Source: Oscillospiraceae bacterium (GTDB lineage Bacteria > Bacillota_A > Clostridia > Oscillospirales > Oscillospiraceae). Taken from it: a DNA stretch of 5,099 bases. The stretch is from contig JAGBEM010000075.1 of the NCBI GenBank assembly GCA_017936985.1, positions 1 to 5,099 on the forward strand, in the 5' to 3' direction. Position 1 is the stretch's first letter. Each line of letters starts with the position of its first letter. Position numbers and translations under genes: made by a program. A model generated the notes under the pieces. The model saw nothing but the letters and a program-made list of their open reading frames with translations. It was not told the DNA's origin and did not search any database. Below, piece after piece: positions 1 through 5,099 of the stretch.

Positions 1-1
1 G

Positions 2-151
2 GAGCTTTCGCAACGGGGGTGCGGATATTGTCTGAAGCTGCGTCCGGGGGTGGTGTTCCAGGCAAAGCAGCTGCTGGATGCGGAAAAGCTGGACTATGGC
101 AAAGTATACGGTATCCGCAGTGACGGCGGAATTGAGGAAATGCACCTATGA
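2..151 (+). CDS. DUF3343-like putative Se/S carrier protein, C-terminal fragment
   Basis: The window opens inside this gene. Reading from base 2 gives 49 codons ending in TGA at 149-151. The visible residues begin ELSQRGCGYCLKLRPG, continue with a Lys/Leu-rich helix, and end in IEEMHL. The CGYC pair followed by a short alpha/beta tail resembles the second half of the small (about 75-90 aa) DUF3343 proteins, which carry a conserved Cys-Gly near the middle and are often called putative Se/S carrier-like. DUF3343 genes are known to sit beside class-V aminotransferases of the type found immediately downstream. The stop codon overlaps the next start (ATGA, 148-151), so the two are probably translationally coupled. 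The family call rests on a fragment plus context and is moderate. The alternative is another small Cys-containing protein of unknown role. Confidence 0.6.
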   Translation, partial: ELSQRGCGYCLKLRPGVVFQAKQLLDAEKLDYGKVYGIRSDGGIEEMHL

Positions 152-1257
152 TCTATCTGGACAACGGTGCAACCAGTTTGCACAAACCCCGAGCGGTTTA
201 TCGCGCAGTGATGCATGCAATGAACTGCTGTGCAAATCCCGGCAGAGGGGGTTATGGAGCGGCCATGGAAGCGACCCGGAGGGTATATGTCTGCCGGGAA
301 AGGGCGGCAAAAATGTTTCACTGCAAGCCGGAACAGGTGGTTTTTACTTCCAACTGCACCCATGGATTGAATATTGCGATCCGTACGCTGGTAAAACCGG
401 GCAGCCGGGTGGTGATCTCCGGATTTGAGCACAATGCGGTGACCCGGCCGCTTCACGGCTTGGGTGCAGAGATCAAAGTGGCAGGGCGGAAGCTGTTCGA
501 CTGGCAGGACACCTTGCAGCAGTGGGAGAATGCGCTGAAGGATGGTGCAGATGCGGCGGTATTTACCCATGTGTCCAATGTGTTTGGCTATATTCTGCCG
601 GTAGAACAGATGGCAGCAATGTGCCGCCATTACGCAGTGCCGTTTATTCTGGATGCCGCACAGTCTGCCGGCTCACTGCCCGTCAATATGGAACAGTTGG
701 GGGCTGATTTTATTGCCATGCCAGGGCATAAAGGACTTCTGGGGCCTCAGGGTACGGGATTGCTGCTGTGCGGAAGAGAGCCGGAGCCGTTACTGCTGGG
801 CGGAACAGGAAGTGAATCGGTGGCGCAAACAATGCCGGCATATCTGCCGGACCGGCTGGAGGCTGGAACGTTGAATGTGCCAGGGATCGCTGGCCTGGCG
901 GCAGGTTTGCAGTATTTGCAAGACCGGGGGATCGACAGTGTTTTCCACCGGGAACATACTGCTGCCATGACAGCAGTAAAAGACCTGCAAAAAATGGGAG
1001 TCCGGGTTTTTACAGGGGATCACCAGGCGGCAACGGTATCGTTTTTGCCACAGATGGACTGCGAACAGGCAGCGGATATTTTGGGACGGCAGGGCATTGC
1101 GGTTCGATCCGGTCTGCACTGTGCGCCCTTGGCTCATGAAAGCGCAGGTACGCTGGAACGGGGGACAGTCCGGATCAGCTTTGGCCATGACGCGTGCAGT
1201 GCGCAGGTTCTGGCGCTGCGCCGAGCGATATGGGAAAATATGTTGGGAAGAAAATAA
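148..1257 (+). CDS. Cysteine desulfurase family protein (class-V aminotransferase fold, TIGR01977 type)
   Basis: This complete 369-aa protein has the usual length for PLP-dependent cysteine desulfurases, which strip sulfur (or selenium) from cysteine (or selenocysteine) onto a catalytic Cys. Visible motifs in order: N-terminal YLDNGAT; NPGRGGYG at 30-37; EHN at 94-96 with the PLP-stacking His95; HVSNVFG at 141-147; LDAAQ at 168-172 with the PLP-binding Asp169; GHKGLLGPQGTG at 193-204 with Schiff-base Lys195; GGTGSES and EAGTLNVPGIAGL around 218-250; RSGLHCAPLAH at 320-330 with catalytic Cys325; and GTVRISFG at 339-346. The GGTGS, EAGT.N.PGIAGL and GLHCAPLAH blocks match the TIGR01977 subfamily better than housekeeping IscS or SufS. 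The ATG at 148 follows GAGG at 134-137 and overlaps the upstream stop. The pairing with a DUF3343-like protein suggests labile sulfur or selenium traffic, which is inference. Oddities: Phe where SNVTG is usual, and ten cysteines. Confidence 0.93.
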   Translation: MIYLDNGATSLHKPRAVYRAVMHAMNCCANPGRGGYGAAMEATRRVYVCRERAAKMFHCKPEQVVFTSNCTHGLNIAIRTLVKPGSRVVISGFEHNAVTRPLHGLGAEIKVAGRKLFDWQDTLQQWENALKDGADAAVFTHVSNVFGYILPVEQMAAMCRHYAVPFILDAAQSAGSLPVNMEQLGADFIAMPGHKGLLGPQGTGLLLCGREPEPLLLGGTGSESVAQTMPAYLPDRLEAGTLNVPGIAGLAAGLQYLQDRGIDSVFHREHTAAMTAVKDLQKMGVRVFTGDHQAATVSFLPQMDCEQAADILGRQGIAVRSGLHCAPLAHESAGTLERGTVRISFGHDACSAQVLALRRAIWENMLGRK

Positions 1258-1275
1258 AAAAATTTTGTTTTTCTA
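1250..1275 (+). promoter_or_regulatory. A/T-rich imperfect palindrome, UP-element-like
   Basis: An A-tract runs into a T-tract just upstream of the -35 box, overlapping the end of the desulfurase gene. Bases 1250-1259 can pair with 1263-1272 (eight A-T pairs and two G-T wobbles around an AAA loop). As RNA this stem is weak, lacks GC pairs and is a poor intrinsic terminator. The position, about -36 to -61 relative to the predicted transcription start, is that of an RNA polymerase alpha-subunit UP element, which is the reading I prefer. No other terminator for the upstream genes is visible. Confidence 0.4.
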
Positions 1276-1304
1276 TTGCTATATCAATACAAATCCGCTA
1301 TAAT
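1276..1304 (+). promoter_or_regulatory. Sigma-A-type promoter for the cdaA operon
   Basis: The -35 box is TTGCTA at 1276-1281 (4 of 6 to TTGACA), followed by a 17-bp spacer and a perfect TATAAT -10 box at 1299-1304. There is no TG extension before the -10. Transcription should start near 1311. This is the only strong promoter in the window. It lies in the sole intergenic gap long enough for one and directly precedes cdaA. The A/T-rich tract immediately upstream should strengthen it. Confidence 0.8.
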
Positions 1305-1310
1305 GGAACG

Positions 1311-1383
1311 GATAATAGGCTTGTTATGCGAACCAGGCGAAAAGATGCCTGCTTGGACAGAAAAGGACGAAGGAGCAGTGGCT
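1311..1383 (+). promoter_or_regulatory. 5' leader of cdaA with small hairpin and ribosome binding site
   Basis: This is the predicted untranslated leader of about 73 nt. It contains one short hairpin, CAGGC at 1334-1338 pairing with GCCTG at 1347-1351 around an 8-nt loop, too small to be a recognised riboswitch. It ends with GAAGGAG at 1369-1375, which lies 8 nt before ATG 1384 and decides that start. The in-frame GTG at 1378 is only 2 nt from this site, too close to be favoured. The leader is too short for a ydaO-type c-di-AMP riboswitch. Confidence 0.55.
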
Positions 1384-2244
1384 ATGGGTATCATTCAGGA
1401 TATGCTTCAGCAAATGACCAAGATGCGGTGGTCGGACTATCTGGATATTATTATCGTTGCGTTTTTGCTGTATAAATTTTTGCCGCTGATCCGTACGACC
1501 GGTGCCATGCGCGTGGCAACGACCATTGTAGCGGTGATCGTTATCGCTTGGGTGACAGAGCTTCTGGAACTGTATACCCTGAGCTTCATTCTGAACCAAT
1601 TCCTCCAGGTCGGCTTGATCGCGGTTGTGATCCTGTTCCAACCGGAGTTGCGCAGAATGCTGGATCATTTGGGTAATGTGAAGCTGCGCAAGTTCTTTGG
1701 TACAGACAAGGCAGAACCGGAAATGGTTCCCATCATTGCGCAGACCGTAAAGGCCTGCGAAGTGATGAGCAGAGAACGGGTGGGAGCGCTGATCGTATTT
1801 GCCCGGGATAATCGCCTGGATGAGTATTTTAAGACCGGCACTATGATCGATGCTCAGGTTTCTGAGCAGCTGATCCGCAATGTCTTTTTTCCCAAGGCAG
1901 CATTGCATGACGGCGCTATGATCGTTCGTGACGGTAGAGTGGCTGCAGCCGGTTGCGTACTGCCGCTGTCTGACAGCAACCGTCTGAGCGCTGATCTGGG
2001 TACCCGGCACCGGGCAGGTGTGGGTATGAGCGAGGTTTCCGATGCAGTGGTTGTTATCGTGTCCGAGGAAACGGGTACGATCTCTGTGGCGGTGGGTGGT
2101 ATGCTCAAGCGCCATCTGGCACCCCAGACGTTAGAACGGCTGCTGATCAATGAGCTGTGCGCCGATGAAACAGAACAGGCAGATAATCTTTCTGTCCGGC
2201 TGCGTCAGAAACTGCAGAAGAAGAGTAAGGAGGACAACAAATGA
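1384..2244 (+). CDS. cdaA: Membrane diadenylate cyclase CdaA (c-di-AMP synthase)
   Basis: CdaA condenses two ATP into the second messenger c-di-AMP, which controls potassium and osmolyte transport and cell-wall homeostasis. From ATG 1384 the protein has 286 aa, close to the family norm. Three hydrophobic segments occupy roughly residues 19-36, 42-59 and 66-84, followed by the family signature FQPELRR at 85-91. The DisA_N/DAC catalytic domain covers about 115-255, with LHDGAMIV (DGA at 176-178) and GTRHRAG (RHR at 208-210), the two motifs needed for ATP binding and catalysis. A charged tail of about 25 residues follows. A longer in-frame reading from TTG 1276 is rejected because that codon is the -35 box and would add 36 residues not typical of the family; the GAAGGAG site supports ATG 1384. 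The stop overlaps the cdaR start by ATGA, so the cyclase and its regulator are translationally coupled. Confidence 0.96.
   Translation: MGIIQDMLQQMTKMRWSDYLDIIIVAFLLYKFLPLIRTTGAMRVATTIVAVIVIAWVTELLELYTLSFILNQFLQVGLIAVVILFQPELRRMLDHLGNVKLRKFFGTDKAEPEMVPIIAQTVKACEVMSRERVGALIVFARDNRLDEYFKTGTMIDAQVSEQLIRNVFFPKAALHDGAMIVRDGRVAAAGCVLPLSDSNRLSADLGTRHRAGVGMSEVSDAVVVIVSEETGTISVAVGGMLKRHLAPQTLERLLINELCADETEQADNLSVRLRQKLQKKSKEDNK
2226..2233 (+). promoter_or_regulatory. Strong ribosome binding site for cdaR inside the cdaA 3' end
   Basis: TAAGGAGG lies within the last codons of cdaA, 7 nt before ATG 2241. It is a near-perfect anti-16S match at ideal spacing. It supports both the cdaR start and independent loading of ribosomes in addition to coupling through the ATGA overlap. 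Confidence 0.85.
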
Positions 2245-3485
2245 GAAAAAAGATACTCCATGCTCTGCTGGCGTTGGTGGTTTCCCTCGGCTTGTGGCTG
2301 TATGTCATCACTGTGGAAAACCCCAATTCTGAAAATACTTTCTACAACATTCCGGTGGTACTGGATAACGAATCGGTTCTCAATGACCGGGGATTGATGA
2401 TCCTGACGGAAAAAGACCCGGTAGTGACCTTGAAGCTGGGTGGCAACCGCAGTTATCTCAACAAGCTCAGCAATTCCAATATTACGTTGGTTGCGGATCT
2501 TGCCCGGATCTACGAAGCCGGTGAGCAGACTTTGGCCTACTCCATCAGCTACCCCGGCGACATTCCACAAAATTCTATCGAGGTCCTCAGTCAGTTGCCG
2601 GCTCAAATCACTCTGACCATTGCTGAACGATTGACCCAGAGCGTACCGGTCAGCGTCGTCTATACTGGTCAGGTGCCGGAAGGCTTTATGACCGATAAAG
2701 AAAATCTAACGCTGGATACCAAGGCGGTCAATATCACAGGCCCTGCTTCCGTTGTCAAGCAAATCGTGGAAGCCCGAATTACGGTCGATCTGGATGACCA
2801 GACGGAGACCATCAGCCAGACGTATACCTACACGCTGTATGACAAAAACGGCGAAATTGTGGATGATGATATGCTGACAGCGGATGTATCTGAGGTCAAG
2901 CTGACATTAAAAATCCAGCGCTACAAGGAAATCGCACTGCGTTTGGATGTGATTCCCGGCGGCGGTGCTACCTTGGAGAATTCCTCCATTGTTATGGATA
3001 CGGAAAGCCTGCTGATCTCAGGTAGCGAGCAGCTGCTGGAAAGCCTTGGAGATGCGATCCTTCTGGATACGGTCAATCTGGGCGAACTGACAGAGGACAC
3101 GGCACTGACTTACAATATTGCAGATTTGCTGCCGGAAGGCATTACCAATGTTTCCGGTATTGAAAAGGTCAATGTGACCATCCAGTTCCCGGAACTGAAA
3201 ATGCGGACTCTTCAGGTGACCCAGATCCTGCCGCAGAATGTTCCAACAGGTATGCATGCGGAGATCCTGACCAAGGAACTTGCAGTGACCTTGCGGGGCC
3301 CTGCGGCTGTGATCGATAGTTTGACAGCAGATCAGATCCAGGCCTTGGTAGATTTCTCTAATGCGGAGCTGGGAACGGATACCTACAAGGTGACCTTCCG
3401 CATTAGCGGCGCTGAGGGTGTTGGTGCGGTGAACAGCTACACAGTTCCTGCAACGATCAGTATGATCGTACCTGCTTTCGCATAA
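2241..3485 (+). CDS. cdaR: YbbR-domain regulator of the diadenylate cyclase, CdaR
   Basis: This 414-aa protein has a short basic cytoplasmic start (MRKK), one hydrophobic helix at about residues 5-24 (uncleaved anchor or signal peptide), and then an all-beta extracytoplasmic region. I read four YbbR-type repeats of 90-100 residues: about 34-129, 131-225, 227-316 and 320-411. The later ones share the pattern of a beta strand, a GP/GS turn (ITGPAS at 165-170, ISGSEQ at 259-264, LRGPAA at 351-356), a Val/Asp strand and a final V.(L/I).I strand. In Bacillus and Listeria, CdaR binds CdaA through the membrane and tunes c-di-AMP output. Overlap with cdaA and the immediate neighbourhood support that role here. 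It is somewhat shorter than my recollection of the Bacillus protein (about 480 aa) because it lacks a long C-terminal tail. The glmM gene that usually follows is absent. Confidence 0.93.
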   Translation: MRKKILHALLALVVSLGLWLYVITVENPNSENTFYNIPVVLDNESVLNDRGLMILTEKDPVVTLKLGGNRSYLNKLSNSNITLVADLARIYEAGEQTLAYSISYPGDIPQNSIEVLSQLPAQITLTIAERLTQSVPVSVVYTGQVPEGFMTDKENLTLDTKAVNITGPASVVKQIVEARITVDLDDQTETISQTYTYTLYDKNGEIVDDDMLTADVSEVKLTLKIQRYKEIALRLDVIPGGGATLENSSIVMDTESLLISGSEQLLESLGDAILLDTVNLGELTEDTALTYNIADLLPEGITNVSGIEKVNVTIQFPELKMRTLQVTQILPQNVPTGMHAEILTKELAVTLRGPAAVIDSLTADQIQALVDFSNAELGTDTYKVTFRISGAEGVGAVNSYTVPATISMIVPAFA

Positions 3486-3507
3486 CAAATGACTACAAAA
3501 GGGGATA

Positions 3508-4392
3508 ATGACCTTGATCAAGAGTATGACCGGCTATGGCCGGGCGGTAGAAACGGTAAACGGCCGTGAGTTTACGGTAGAACTGCGTTCTGTCAATAAT
3601 CGCTATCTTGACTGCACAGTCAAGCTGCCCCGCAGCGTTTCCTTTGCAGAGGAAGCTGTTAAGCAGGCGGTGAAGGCCTCTGTGTCCAGAGGCAAGGTGG
3701 ATGTGTTTATTTCCATCAAGTCCGACAATGCGGAGGATACCAGCATCCGGCTGAACACGGTAGTGCTGGAAGGGTATCTGGCAGCCATGCGGCAGATGGT
3801 CGCAGACTACGATGTGAAAGATGACATCAGCGTGTCCACAGTGTCTCGGCTGCCGGAGGTATTCTCCGTGGAAAAGCCGGAGGTGGATGAAAAGCAATTG
3901 CTGAACGATCTGATGCAGGTGGTGGATCAGGCACTGGCTGGGTACGACGCCATGCGCTGCACAGAGGGTGATGCGCTGGACGCAGATCTGCGCAGCCGGG
4001 GCAATACCATTCTGGAACTGGTTTCTCAGGTGGAGCAGGGCAATGCCCAGACGGTCATCGATTACCGTGCACGTTTGGAGGCAAAGCTCCAGGAGGTGCT
4101 GGCCAATACCAACATCGACGAAAGCCGCATTTTGACGGAGGCAGCGATCTTCGCAGATAAGGTTGCAGTGGATGAAGAGACTGTCCGGCTGCGCAGCCAC
4201 CTGCAGCAGATGAACACGATGCTCGATGGCGGTGGCGCTGTGGGCAGGAAACTGGACTTCCTGCTGCAGGAGATGAACCGAGAGGCCAATACCATTGGCT
4301 CTAAGTGCACCGATGTTCGTCTGGCCCGAATCGTTGTGGACATCAAGGCAGAACTGGAAAAGATCCGGGAACAGACCCAGAATATCGAGTAA
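3508..4392 (+). CDS. YicC/YloC family endoribonuclease
   Basis: This 294-aa protein matches the full length of the YicC/YloC family, whose E. coli and B. subtilis members are ribonucleases linked to stationary phase or small-RNA turnover. The N-terminal YicC-like domain starts with SMTGYGRA (6-13) and has VELRSVNNRYLD (24-35) and RGKVDVFI (61-68). The C-terminal DUF1732 domain covers about 207-294: TEAAIFADKVAVDEETVRL, LRSHLQQM, GRKLDFLLQEMNREANTIGSK and the terminal IREQTQNIE. All family blocks are present, with no truncation. The gene starts 22 nt after cdaR with no promoter or terminator between. The start is uncertain by two codons: ATG 3508 is only 3 nt from AAAAGGGG (3497-3504), whereas TTG 3514 is 9 nt away and would give the family-typical MIKSMTGYG. 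The following remA and gmk copy the Bacillus yloC locus, so this is the yloC orthologue. Confidence 0.94.
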   Translation: MTLIKSMTGYGRAVETVNGREFTVELRSVNNRYLDCTVKLPRSVSFAEEAVKQAVKASVSRGKVDVFISIKSDNAEDTSIRLNTVVLEGYLAAMRQMVADYDVKDDISVSTVSRLPEVFSVEKPEVDEKQLLNDLMQVVDQALAGYDAMRCTEGDALDADLRSRGNTILELVSQVEQGNAQTVIDYRARLEAKLQEVLANTNIDESRILTEAAIFADKVAVDEETVRLRSHLQQMNTMLDGGGAVGRKLDFLLQEMNREANTIGSKCTDVRLARIVVDIKAELEKIREQTQNIE

Positions 4393-4401
4393 GGTGATGG
4401 C

Positions 4402-4659
4402 ATGAAACTGATCAATATCGGATTTGGAAGCATGCTTTCTGCCGCCAGAATGCTGGCAGTGATGGCCCCGGACAGCGCGCCGATCAAGCGTGTGATCCAG
4501 GAGGCTAGAGACCGGGGAATGCTGATCGATGCGTCCTACGGCCATAAGACCCAATCGGTGATCCTTATGGATACAGACCATGTGATCCTGTCTGCGCTGA
4601 CACCGGAAACGGTATCTGAGCGCTGGAAGGGAAAAGAGGAGAAGGAGGAAACGCAGTGA
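4402..4659 (+). CDS. remA: RemA/DUF370 family DNA-binding regulator
   Basis: This 85-aa protein has the family's normal size. It carries [19 protein letters not shown] at the N-terminus, then DSAPIKR (24-30), [14 protein letters not shown] (34-47) and [16 protein letters not shown] (56-71), all RemA hallmarks. In B. subtilis RemA is a ring-forming DNA-binding protein that activates biofilm-matrix and osmoprotection genes. The Arg corresponding to Bacillus Arg18 is kept (Arg16), but the basic loop read as GRRTRAV in Bacillus is GHKTQSV here (47-53), so DNA contacts may differ. The C-terminus is Lys/Glu-rich. Translation starts at ATG 4402, 9 nt after the yicC stop, using AAGGTGAT (4391-4398), which overlaps that stop. 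The 3' end contains the gmk ribosome binding site. Confidence 0.95.
   Translation: MKLINIGFGSMLSAARMLAVMAPDSAPIKRVIQEARDRGMLIDASYGHKTQSVILMDTDHVILSALTPETVSERWKGKEEKEETQ
4642..4648 (+). promoter_or_regulatory. Ribosome binding site selecting a GTG start for gmk
   Basis: AAGGAGG lies inside the remA 3' end, 7 nt before GTG 4656 but 13 nt before the in-frame ATG 4662. Normal spacing (about 5-9 nt) favours the GTG, which also overlaps the remA stop as GTGA. Confidence 0.75.
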
Positions 4660-5099
4660 GCATGGGAAAACTGTTTATTATATCCGGTGCCTCCGGTGTC
4701 GGAAAAAGCACGGTGCTCAAACAGGTCATGACTACCAGGACAGATCTGGCGTTTTCTGTTTCTGCAACGACCAGACCGCCCAGACCCGGTGAAGTGGAAG
4801 GCGAAAGCTACTATTTCGTTACCAGAGATCGTTTCGATGAGATGATCGCTCAGGATGAATTTCTGGAATATGATGCCCATATGGGCAATTGCTACGGAAC
4901 ACCCAAGGCTGAGGTGGAACAGAAGCTGCAAAAGGGTCATGTGATCCTGGATATTGAGCCAAACGGCGCGTTTGCTGTCAGAGCAAGGCGTCCGGATGCG
5001 GTTCTGATCTTTATTGCACCACCGTCTCTGGAAGAGCTGGAACAGCGGCTTCGGGGCCGGGGAGATACATCCCAGGAGCAGATGAAGCTGCGTCTGGAA
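4656..5099 (+). CDS. gmk: Guanylate kinase, N-terminal 148 residues (cut by window end)
   Basis: Guanylate kinase phosphorylates GMP to GDP with ATP, an essential step in GTP and (p)ppGpp supply. The open frame runs off the window without a stop. About three quarters of a typical 190-205 aa enzyme is visible. Motifs: P-loop GASGVGKS at 11-18 (Lys17), GMP-binding [13 protein letters not shown] at 34-46 with Arg40 and Arg43, GESYYF at 49-54, [15 protein letters not shown] at 68-82 with Glu71 and Tyr80, DIEPNGA at 99-105, [12 protein letters not shown] at 121-132 and the lid start RGRGDTSQE at 133-141. The start is set at GTG 4656, which overlaps the remA stop and suits the ribosome binding site; ATG 4662 (two codons shorter) is the alternative. 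DIEPNGA replaces the common (D/E)I(D/E)VQGA block, an unusual but probably tolerated variant. By Bacillus synteny, rpoZ would be expected next. Confidence 0.96.
   Translation, partial: MSMGKLFIISGASGVGKSTVLKQVMTTRTDLAFSVSATTRPPRPGEVEGESYYFVTRDRFDEMIAQDEFLEYDAHMGNCYGTPKAEVEQKLQKGHVILDIEPNGAFAVRARRPDAVLIFIAPPSLEELEQRLRGRGDTSQEQMKLRLE

Noticed and set aside
94..630. A 178-codon minus-strand open frame opposite the desulfurase gene start.
   Set aside because: It overlaps the motif-bearing plus-strand enzyme, has Cys/His-rich random composition and matches no family I recognise.
1212..1222. Perfect GC palindrome GGCGCTGCGCC near the desulfurase 3' end, considered as a terminator stem.
   Set aside because: It is inside coding sequence, has only a 4-bp stem around a 3-nt loop, and the nearest T-run is about 40 nt away.
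1311..1316. Second -10-like GATAAT just downstream of the main promoter.
   Set aside because: The bases 17 bp upstream (TACAAA at 1288-1293) are a poor -35, and the TATAAT promoter explains the region better.
1334..1351. Leader hairpin considered as a riboswitch or attenuator (for example for c-di-AMP).
   Set aside because: A single 5-bp stem in a leader of about 73 nt is far too small for a ydaO-type riboswitch, and no T-tract follows.
1324..2115. A 263-codon minus-strand open frame opposite cdaA.
   Set aside because: It mirrors the cdaA catalytic domain in antisense, and its His/Gln-rich composition is typical of a shadow frame.
3476..3509. Possible internal promoter before yloC/yicC (TTTCGC with GATAAT at 3504-3509).
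   Set aside because: The spacer is 22 bp, the -35 is weak, and the -10 would overlap the start codon.
3489..3569. Small plus-strand frame starting at ATG 3489 (26 codons) between cdaR and yloC/yicC.
   Set aside because: No ribosome binding site precedes it, it runs into the yloC/yicC coding region in another frame, and it resembles no known peptide.
3493..4581. A 362-codon open frame on the minus strand, opposite yloC/yicC and remA.
   Set aside because: The plus strand has complete family motifs over the same bases. The antisense product is His/Gln/Leu/Ile-rich without recognisable domains and has no supporting promoter, so it is a codon-bias shadow.

Overview
This is a compact, all-forward-strand piece of a Gram-positive (Bacillota) chromosome, at roughly 50-55% GC by eye. 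Three things point to a clostridial lineage: the gene set (a membrane c-di-AMP cyclase with a YbbR partner, then yloC/yicC - remA - gmk), strong AAGGAGG-type ribosome binding sites, and a TIGR01977-type cysteine desulfurase paired with a DUF3343 protein. A gut Oscillospiraceae/Ruminococcaceae-type organism would fit the GC and gene set, but the genus is a guess.

Region 1 (1-1257) is the end of an upstream transcription unit. It holds the last 49 codons of a small protein that resembles DUF3343 (putative Se/S carrier-like). This overlaps by ATGA a complete class-V aminotransferase-fold enzyme of the cysteine desulfurase family. The pair looks translationally coupled and probably handles labile sulfur or selenium.

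Region 2 (1250-1383) is the only noncoding stretch of note. An A/T-rich imperfect palindrome leads into a sigma-A-type promoter (TTGCTA, 17 bp, TATAAT), followed by a leader of about 70 nt and a strong ribosome binding site. The promoter fixes the start of cdaA at ATG 1384, because the longer in-frame reading would begin inside the -35 hexamer.

Region 3 (1384-5099) reads as one operon: cdaA - cdaR - yloC/yicC - remA - gmk (cut off by the window). Genes overlap by 4 nt or are separated by 22 nt or less, with no convincing internal promoter or terminator. CdaA makes c-di-AMP at the membrane and CdaR is its extracytoplasmic YbbR-domain regulator. YloC/YicC is an endoribonuclease-family protein, RemA a small DNA-binding regulator and Gmk the GMP kinase. 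In Bacillus subtilis these are two separate loci, cdaA-cdaR-glmM and yloC-remA-gmk-rpoZ. Here they are joined and glmM is absent from its usual place. That arrangement is the most notable feature of a window otherwise made of housekeeping genes. I see no mobile element, CRISPR array, RNA gene, phage gene or defence system, and no sign of a wholly new system.
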